Assembly: GCA_029378245.1 (NCBI GenBank)
Contig: JARKIF010000059.1
Coordinates: 1 to 64,000, forward strand
Reading direction: 5' to 3'
Source of the DNA: Roridomyces roridus
Taxonomy: Eukaryota > Basidiomycota > Agaricomycetes > Agaricales > Mycenaceae
DNA: 64,000 nucleotides
Below the pieces are notes generated by a model. It saw only the letters and a list, made by a program, of their open reading frames with translations, did no database searches and was not told the DNA's origin. Each line of letters begins with the position of its first letter. Within the stretch, counting starts at the first letter, position 1. The position numbers and the translations under genes are program-made. This document shows, one piece after another, positions 56,768-64,000 of the stretch.

Positions 56768-58823
56768 ATGGCGTCCCAGCCTCAACCCTTGACCGCTCTC
56801 TCGGCTCGTCCTCTTCACCAAAAGCTAATCGATGAGCTCAAGGCGATCGCTCCCCTCATGGAGATTGAGCCTACGGGCCTCAAAAAGCCAGAGCTCCTCC
56901 GGGAAATCCAGCAGCGCATGCGCGAGAAGCCCCAGCTCGCGGAGAACCCTCTCCTCCTTCCCCTCTTTGCTCACCGGACCTCGGCGAAATCCAACGGCAA
57001 GAACAGCGCTGACAAGGCCGAAGAGGACGACACTGAGACATTGAACGTCGCTCAGGCGGCAAGCGGGTGCGTGGTTGTTCTCCTCTTTGTTTCATTGCTC
57101 ATACCTCATCCTCGCGAAGCACCAACAAAACCCTCCTCGAAAACAAGGTGAAGACGGACCCGCCGGCGCAGTTTGCGCGCCTCGAGAACGCGGCGGGTGG
57201 CACGCAAGCTACGGACGGTGAGTTGACGTCGGAGAATGAGGGTGCGCACCTATTTCTCACTGTTCATCCGCGTAGTACTAATTCAGGCACCTCAGAGTCC
57301 GATGCAGCTGTCGATGACGACCTGGAGCCCGTCCCCACCGCCACCGCGCCTAGCTCGCCGGAGTCCGAGCGCAAGGTGCCGGTCCAGGATGGTGTTGAGA
57401 CGGTGATCAAATCGCGTGAGTGCGCGGACAATTATTTACCTCCACAAGTCCTCATATAACTTGCGTTTCAAGTCGACGTTCATCTTAGCTTCTACCATCC
57501 GAACGATCCGAGGATCGTTCCGCGCTCAGTGGTTCTCGACGACTTCCCCGTCGTTCGTTCCAAGGGGCCGGAAGGTGACCGATACGCGGCACAGCTGACA
57601 GAGCTCCTTCCAGCGCCATCCTCCAAGATTCCCCGATCAAAGGTAAGAGGAAACACCCATTAGAAAGGCTCACTCACTCTTTTATAGATAACGGTGGACG
57701 CATATATCGCGCCAACGTCAAGGGCGAGGCTGGCCATCATCACCTCGGGAAGGTCGACGCACTTTTCAAGAAGACTGCGACATCTCTCCGGACCTCGCTA
57801 ATGAATACGTTCCCCCTCAACTATCAGACCCATCCGAACGGTGACTTTCTCAGTGGGAGCCTTTTTTACGAGCCGCACACTTCTGTACGTTGATTCCCTT
57901 CTGTGGCTACCAGATTGATTCAAGCAGATTTCATAGGCGCAGCAAGCAGATGAAACCAAGGTGAGTCAATGGCATCTTCTTCCCTCTCCCAAATTCAATT
58001 TGGCGAGACGCAGGAAACGGTGGACTCGGGCAGCGACAAGGTGTGTTGTGTTATAAGTAGAATTCCATCTCGAATGCGCTGAATCCTTGCCGCAGCCCAA
58101 AGATGAGACAGTGTCATCGGTCAACGGTGAACAGGAGGGCGACGTCAAAGGAGATTCGGACGTCAAGGTGACGTTCAACTCAAATCGTATTCACTCCATC
58201 TTGACATAATTCATGCAGCCCGAAGGCGCCGGTGCATCCGGTGAAAATAAGGTACATTCTCGATGAATCACATTCTCCCTCGTTTATTTTGCCTCCAGGC
58301 GCCCGCCGACGTGAAAGTAGCCACTACGGAGCCCAAGCAAGTACGTGTCGTGTGTGCTACCCTCCGCAGCAATTGGGTTTAATATATTTCCTAGACCGAG
58401 CCTCTCAATTTCACGGGTGCGGGTGCGGATGTTCCCCTCGACATCGCCAAGGACCGTGCGAGCCGCAACCCGCTGGACAAGCATACCACCCCCGCCGACC
58501 GCGAAGCGTTTGTCGATCACCTTCGTGTCACTATCAAAGCAGCGGTGCCCGGACTGCCTGATACATGGATCCGCTCCGGGTGGAGACCGCTGGAACACGG
58601 TGGCAAGAGGAAGAGTTGCTGTCCCGTTGGAAACCGGCGGAATCCAATGGACTGTGAGTGCAGTCGGAGACTGGAGTGCTTGGGCGCGCAGGTGCACACT
58701 GTTGTTCAGTTACAGCGAATTCCACCGGATTCCAGCGGGATTGATTGTGTGATGCGTCCACTGGCATCCAGCGGATTATACGTGAGCGCGGGACACCCAC
58801 CATACTCCAGTGGCTTCCGGTGA
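56768..58823 (+). CDS. Basidiomycete hypothetical protein with SAP-like N-terminus and micro-exons
   Basis: Starts MASQPQPLTALSARPLHQKL at 56768. The N-terminal part (LIDELKAIAPLMEIEPTGLK, KPELLREIQQRMREKP) looks like a SAP-type helix-extended-helix, as in a widespread family of basidiomycete hypothetical proteins. Later exons carry FYHPNDPRIVPRSVVLDDFP and SLRTSLMNTFPLNYQTHPNG. A series of small acidic exons follows: 57937-57960, 58014-58040, 58096-58167, 58219-58251 and 58299-58340, all in phase 0. The last exon from 58395 begins TEPLNFTGAGADVPLD and reads VTIKAAVPGLPD before running at about 58560 into repeat sequence, where it stops at 58823. The normal C-terminus may have been replaced by the repeat. 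DNA binding is only an inference from the SAP-like fold. Confidence 0.62.
58721..58737 (+). repeat. Copy of a repeated GGATTCCAGCG motif (right)
   Basis: TCCACCGGATTCCAGCG, within a cluster of similar units (CATCCAGCGGATTA, CTCCAGTGGCTTCC) at the 3' end of the gene starting at 56768. Confidence 0.6.
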
Positions 58824-59552
58824 AACTTGACGGCTCGGTTAGCGGATGACACTGATCTCCACCATCACCCGCTGCCGACCAGTGCCGATCAGCCGTTTGA
58901 CAGCTCCGCGTGTATTACTGCATCAGTACTTCACAATGCTGCCAGGTCGATATCGGGATTCCTCAAGTCCGCATTAGATTGAATACACCGGAGTTAAGGG
59001 CATGCCTTAACCTCCAAACACTTGGATAATCTATGCCGTTAATTCAACATTCTGAGTCAAACAAGGTCAGTCACGCCGGCTGTCGGCGCAGGCTAGCCGA
59101 AAATACCCTCGAGATGTCGATTATCGGCAGTGCGGCATCGCTGAATTGCAAGTGTCCAGGGCCTATCTGCGCCTCGGCTTTACCTATAGCTATCCTGGCA
59201 GGTTGCGGTACTACCACTTCCTCCGCGTCCCGGCAATTAGGCTTTCAAGGCACCGACATTTGTGATTTGTCGCACTCGCGCCATCAAAGCAGGTTTCGCA
59301 TCAAAGAGCCCACAGAAACAAACTTTCAAGGTGAGCTCGTGGAGTAACCACCGGAATTTCTATTCGTGAGCGTCTAGCATTTTGCAGTTATCTGCGAGAA
59401 CTTCCGTTTGATGGTCTATGCACAAAACAATGTTTATTCCCTCTGTGTGTTTCACCAGGCAGCCGGCCGCGAGCGATACTTTCGGACCCATGGTCCATGC
59501 AGTTGCATAAATAAGCGCATCTGCACGCTTCTCTATCCTCAGTGAGGCGACT
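58824..59552. other. Intergenic region with promoter
   Basis: About 730 bases upstream of the FAD oxidase. A TATA-like ATAAATA lies at 59507-59513, about 46 bases before the ATG. Confidence 0.45.
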
Positions 59553-62179
59553 ATGTTCTCCCCCACATTCTCAACACTTGGGCTGCTGTTGGCCCTTTCT
59601 GCACCACTTCCCCTCTTCGCGATCACCCTCCCTATCCCTTCAGGCGCATGGACGGGACTCAACACAACCGTGCACGGCCGTCTCGTACAGGGCATTCCCT
59701 ACGCGCGGTCTTGCTTCCCTCATGTGGGACCCGGCGTTGGAGGGACGTTCAACGCTGCTCAATGTGCGACTATACAGGCGGACTATCTCGTTCCTGGTTG
59801 GTTGAGCTTTCGCGACAGTCTCATCTTCATACTGACTGCATCATTGCTCTCCTGCGCAGAGGATATCGAAAGCAGCCTGGGTGGATACATCAACGTACGC
59901 TTGTTCAACTAACCTATAGGTGTCGGAGTTCATTTCATTTCCAGACGCAATGGGAGACTTGCCAAGCCAAGAACCAGCAATGTGTGCTCAACAATACCAA
60001 CCCCGCAGACCCAGTCCCGACTCAAGGCATTTGCAGCCAGGGGTCCGTGCCCGAGTTTGGTGTACGGCTCGTCCGGTTCGATTTTCGCTGAACCGTTCTG
60101 ACTGCTGCTCAGATCAACGTGGCTACGGCTTCAGACGTCTTGGCCGGCTTCGCATTCTCTGAATCATGGGGCATTCCACTGGTTGTGAAGAATACTGGGG
60201 TGGAGATTTTTTCTAGTCCTTCATTCTATTGCCTGATTGATTCAACAGCATGAATACAAAGGCCGAAGTTCCGGGCCTGGGACTCTTGCGATCTGGGTCA
60301 GTCTTCTTCAACTTCACGTTTTCCGTTCCTGATAGGAATGATTCGCAGACACACAACCTGAAAGGAATAACCCACACCGCGAACTTTGTTCCCACCGGAT
60401 GTCCGGCACACACGGCTACGAGCAATGCCGTGACGGTAGGGGTACGGCTTTCCATCAAACTGTGATCCTGCCGTTGATTAAGACGAATGTTCCATGTAGG
60501 CTGGTGTCGTCTACGAAGACCTCATCGCCTTCGCCGACACAAACCATCTGACACTCCCCGCTGGTGGCTGTGGCACTGTGGGCGCAGCTGGTGGATATCC
60601 TCAGGTCTCTTTTCAGCTTTGAAGATATCGATCCGTCTGATGATGGGACAGGGTGGCGGCCACTCGATGTTCTCCAACGTCTACGGCCTCGGTGCGGATC
60701 GAGTCCTGGAAATGGAAGTGGTCACTCCGCGCGGGGACCACCTCATCGCCAATTCGTGCCAAAACACCGACCTGTTTTGGGCGCTGCGCGGAGGTGGCGG
60801 CGGGACGATTGGTGTCGTACTCAAGTTGACTACGATGGCGTTCCCAGCGACGACTGTCAGTGCGTGAGTGTGGTTCTCCTGGCATTCTGGATTTCGTATA
60901 TCCAACCATACCAGGGTATTTGCAACGGTGGATGCGACCGTGCCAGGACAAGCGGAGAAGTTTTTCCAGTTCATGACGGAGAATGCGTTGGGGTACGCTC
61001 AACAAGGTGAGTAGCGCATCCACCCCTTGCTCTGATTTGACTATTGACACCAAGTTGAGGTTTTGGGTATTATTTATACCCCTTCCTCCCCGCAATCGTC
61101 ATGTCCAACACCATCCTCTCTTTCGAGGAAGCCCAAGCCTCCCTCGCTCCGCTCATGAACCTCATCACGCACAACTTCACCGGCACAGGCAACACCTGGC
61201 AGATGACACTCGAACCAAACTACTTGTCCTACTACGATAAATATGTTACTATCGTGCCCATCGTGCGTTGTTCTCCTCTCAAAAGAAAGAAATCTCATCT
61301 GGGTTACCCGTTTAGCCCGTGGGCACGGCGCTAACAGTTGCCTCCCACCTCATCCCGGTGTCCCAGTTCCAGACCGCCTCGGGGCGAAGCGCGTTGGTGC
61401 AGGCCATGACCGACGTCGTTGCGAACGCGCCGATTTCTATTGCGTTCGGTGTGGCGCCGTTCTTGCATGGGAACAAGAATGATACGAGTGTGTAAGTATT
61501 GAACCCTGTAATATGGTTCGATTACCTCTCATTTTTTTTTGTGGCACAGGAATCCCGCGTGGTACGACACTCTGTGGCATGTAAGCAGCTTCATATCTCT
61601 CCGCGCGGGATAATTTGGTATTGATGTAACCCCGGAATCAGTTCGCCATAGGAAACACCTGGAACTTCAATCGAAATTCCACCACTCTCAAAACAATTTA
61701 CTCTGACCTGTCGAGCGCTATCAACCCCTTCAGAGCCCTTGCACCGAGTTCCGGAGCGTATCAAGTACGCACAACGCTCTCTTCCCCAAGTGTGCTATTC
61801 TCACTCGTTTACTACAGAACGAGGCAGACGTCTACGAACCAAACTTCTCCCGTTCGTCCCACCCCCCGCGCTGCGTGACAGCAGACTGACTTGACGCTCC
61901 CATAGAATCTTTCTGGGGTTCAAACTACCAGCGTCTTCTCTCGATCAAACAGAAGTAGTGAGTCAAGCAATCACCTGCAATCACCAGCTGGCTCGTGGGG
62001 TGCTTACCACCGTTCATTCATTCAAGTGACCCACACCATTTGTTGGACTGCTGGCAATGCGGTAAGTCCACAATGACTTGATTTTCTGAGCGAAATCACG
62101 TCTTGACACTCTTGTAGTGGGCTGGAAAGGCTCCAAAGACGCGAGATACAGCTGTTACATTGATGTCAACGGCATTTGA
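59553..62179 (+). CDS. Secreted berberine-bridge-enzyme-like FAD oxidoreductase
   Basis: A BBE-like flavoprotein with a PCMH-type FAD domain. It starts MFSPTFSTLGLLLALSAPLP at 59553, with a signal peptide. Next come LNTTVHGRLVQGIPYARSCF, then FSESWGIPLVVKNTG joined by splicing to HEYKGRSSGPGTLAIW, where the His is the usual site of covalent FAD attachment. LTLPAGGCGTVGAAGGYPQ joined to GGGHSMFSNVYGLGADRVLE contains the Cys of the second covalent link. ALRGGGGGTIGVVLKLTTMA follows, with a substrate domain after it. The C-terminal BBE segment is rebuilt from small exons and ends GWKGSKDARYSCYIDVNGI at 62179. About a dozen introns of 45-70 bases are used. All cofactor residues are present. Family members oxidise alcohols, oligosaccharides or alkaloid-like compounds. 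The substrate here is unknown. Confidence 0.87.
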
Positions 62180-62375
62180 GAAGAGTGATGGGATAGAGAA
62201 CAAAATTTCGAAGAAGATCTGTCGTTCGTTGTCTAGCTGTACATTAGGAATCATCTATGTAGTTATTTCTGAATCGGGAGTTTCCGTATTTATTCATTCG
62301 GAGAGAAGGGCTCGTTCAGCTCTTCGTGGCGGGAACATGTCATGAGAGACCTCAGACAAGACAGGGCACGGAAGA

Positions 62376-62957
62376 ATGAAGCATGACACAGGGGGCATCA
62401 AGCGTGGCACTTGGCCTCGTGTGCCAAGGTAGCACTTGCGTGGCACTTGGTGCGTGGTTGGCCGGAAGTTGGACATTTTGTGGGAATTTGATTTATTCCC
62501 CGGCTTTCACAATTGGCCGGGCACTTTGTGATGTCTTGGAAGATATTATTTCTTGAGGGAGTGGGTTTCCACATACAGGGCCTTGAGTATCTGCAAAATT
62601 ACTGTTAATGCCCTTCGTGCTGTGGCCCTGCCTGTTCCACGGAAATGGAGTGACCCAGGTGCGGAAATACCCAATGACACCGCCCAACATCCTCCGAATC
62701 ACATTGTGAACTCACTCAATGGGTCAGGCAGTACTCTGTACATTTTATTTGAATTGTAAACCGGGTGTTTGAGGCTCATAATCACCAAATGTGCCGAGCA
62801 GAGAAAAAGGATGCATATGTGCAGATTCGAACTCATGCACATCAAGGGAGCACCAAAGGCACGTGGTTTTACCTCCACATGCCAACTACGCGCCAAGTGC
62901 CACCTTGGCACACAAAAAAAAAGTGCCACGGTAGATGCCCCCTGTGTGATGCTTCAT
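62376..62957. mobile_element. Inverted-repeat element with about 80-base imperfect TIRs
   Basis: The left arm (62376-62461) and the reverse complement of the right arm (62882-62957) share ATGAAGCATNACACAGGGGG, CGTGGCACTT, GTGTGCCAAGGT and a GCACTTG...GCGTGGTTGG block, with small gaps. The internal 420 bases have no coding capacity. No clear target-site duplication is visible. I read it as a MITE-like, non-autonomous element inserted behind the FAD oxidase gene. Confidence 0.72.
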
Positions 62958-63119
62958 GCTTTAATTTCGGAATCCAATCGAACCGTGGGATGAACAAGGT
63001 GACAGCAGGATCAAATTCTTCAGATCTGATGATGTGAATTGGTGATGCGCTCACGTCAACGGTCAAACAGCGGTTCAATGCGATACAGATACAGGCAGAA
63101 GAATGGTATATAATAGTAG

Positions 63120-63458
63120 TCAAGATATAGAGAAAGAACGTGGTACAAATCGGGGGAGCAAGGAGCGCTGGGATACTGGGTGCGACGATACTCTGCAGAA
63201 ACTAGAGGCATCGGGTGATGGTGCATCCGCGAGCTTCCACCGCGGTTTCCTGCAGATCTGTTCAGCACACCCGAGAAGAAAAATTGATGACCTCACCTGA
63301 GACCGAGCAACGGTTTCAGGTTTTCGCACGGGCGCAGCGCACACAGTGAGCGCCCCTGAAAGGGGCAGGTGTAATCTCATATTAGTACGCGGATAGGACG
63401 AGATGTTGAGGAACGTACAGCACGACACGATGAAAGCGATGATGAATCTGATCTGCAT
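63120..63458 (-). CDS. Possible small secreted protein
   Basis: An ATG at 63458 opens MQIRFIIAFIVSCCTFLNIS, a plausible signal peptide. A donor (GTACGTTCC) follows within 45 bases and a second (GTGAGGTC) at about 63299. The unspliced frame is 112 residues and ends at 63120. I could not find a spliced version with a convincing mature domain, so this is only a candidate. Confidence 0.3.
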   Translation of the reverse strand: MQIRFIIAFIVSCCTFLNISSYPRTNMRLHLPLSGALTVCAAPVRKPETVARSQVRSSIFLLGCAEQICRKPRWKLADAPSPDASSFCRVSSHPVSQRSLLPRFVPRSFSIS

Positions 63459-64000
63459 TGTTGCGGGATGGTCGGCACCCGTGTGGAAGGATTTGGATGG
63501 GGATGATTACTGGTGGAGAGGATGCAGCAAGAGGTTTACATAAATAGTAGCCAGAAACCGAACAACTGAAGATAGTTGCTTGGCGATGAGGAAGGCACAA
63601 AGGGACTTCCTGAATGAGAAACAAGGTTGATCACGGCGTTGGAACTTTGCCGCAGATCAGCGCTCAGCATCATGCATAAATCTGCATAAATGGATAACGG
63701 TTAATAGCTCCGTCCAGGGGTACCGGTTGAGCTACCGCGCCGATCGGCAATCCGCTTTCTAGACTCCGACTTGACTCCGACGACAACATTTTTGGCGGTA
63801 ACACGTGTGCCGGAAAGTACTTTGGGATCGCGACAAACAGGGAGTTTGAGACACAAAAGTGAGATCGAAATCCAAAGTGAGCCCAGATGTTTGCAATAAC
63901 TCATACTTATAATGGGTTGTCGATGTGACCGTGAGAGTTTGGGAGATCAGATCAGATCGTGACCTCCCGTGACTGATTTAGAATCACCTTTCGTCTACTT

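Larger units (their letters stand above)
62180..64000. other. Intergenic region with an inverted-repeat element
   Basis: About 1.8 kb. It contains the element at 62376-62957 and, on the minus strand, a possible small secreted-protein start at 63458. No other gene is supported to the window end. Confidence 0.45.

Noticed and set aside
8402..62179. One biosynthetic cluster joining the P450s, BAHD enzyme and FAD oxidase
   Set aside because: They are spread over more than 50 kb with many unrelated genes between, and no core scaffold enzyme is present.
63720..63790. tRNA-like A box on the minus strand (TAGCTCAACCGG)
   Set aside because: No B box, no acceptor or T stem. An A-box match alone is not enough.
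1..64000. CRISPR arrays, rRNA genes, intact tRNA genes, bacterial operons
   Set aside because: None seen. Short repeats are irregular, and intron-rich genes mark this as fungal nuclear DNA.

Overview
The window looks like nuclear DNA of a mushroom-forming basidiomycete (Agaricomycetes). Genes are split by many GT-AG introns of about 45-60 bp. The gene families are typical of that group: NACHT-type NTPases, F-box-like proteins, DUF6534 and DUF6533 membrane proteins, multi-exon P450s, a degenerate kinase-like family, small secreted proteins and an expanded arrestin-like family. No bacterial operons, rRNA or CRISPR were seen, and the species cannot be named from sequence alone.

Layout. 0-4 kb: a decayed NACHT gene, then a gene-poor stretch with a repeated short motif. 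4.4-8.4 kb: a DUF6534 membrane protein and an F-box-like protein, both on +. 8.4-13.4 kb: two complete cytochrome P450 genes in tandem on the minus strand. 13.7-24.4 kb: a DUF7726 protein, secreted-protein genes, an F-box-like pseudogene and an arrestin-like gene. 24.9-31.4 kb: a kinase-like protein convergent with a bestrophin-like channel, then a DUF5648 secreted protein. 32-38 kb: a frameshifted polysaccharide-lyase-like gene and an alpha-helical pore-forming-toxin-like gene split by a 2-kb element with terminal inverted repeats. 38.7-44.4 kb: a kinase fragment, a small secreted protein, an F-box protein and a BAHD-type acyltransferase. 44.6-45.2 kb: a MITE with a visible target-site duplication. 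45.2-53 kb: a patch of membrane-protein genes (DUF6534, VTT/Tvp38-like, a decayed DUF6534 copy, DUF6533). 53.6-62.2 kb: a secreted S33 alpha/beta hydrolase, a gene with a string of tiny in-phase exons, and a berberine-bridge-enzyme-like FAD oxidase. 62.3-63 kb: another inverted-repeat element.

How the genes fit together. I do not see one pathway. The two P450s, the acyltransferase and the FAD oxidase could act in secondary metabolism, but they lie too far apart to call a cluster. Secreted hydrolases, small secreted proteins and the toxin-like gene suit a saprotrophic or interacting fungus. At least six loci are broken (NACHT, F-box, lyase, toxin-like, kinase fragment, second DUF6534), and three inverted-repeat elements are present, so this is an accessory, mobile-element-worked region. 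Exon calls were made by eye from splice signals, reading frame and family resemblance. They were not checked against RNA or a database.
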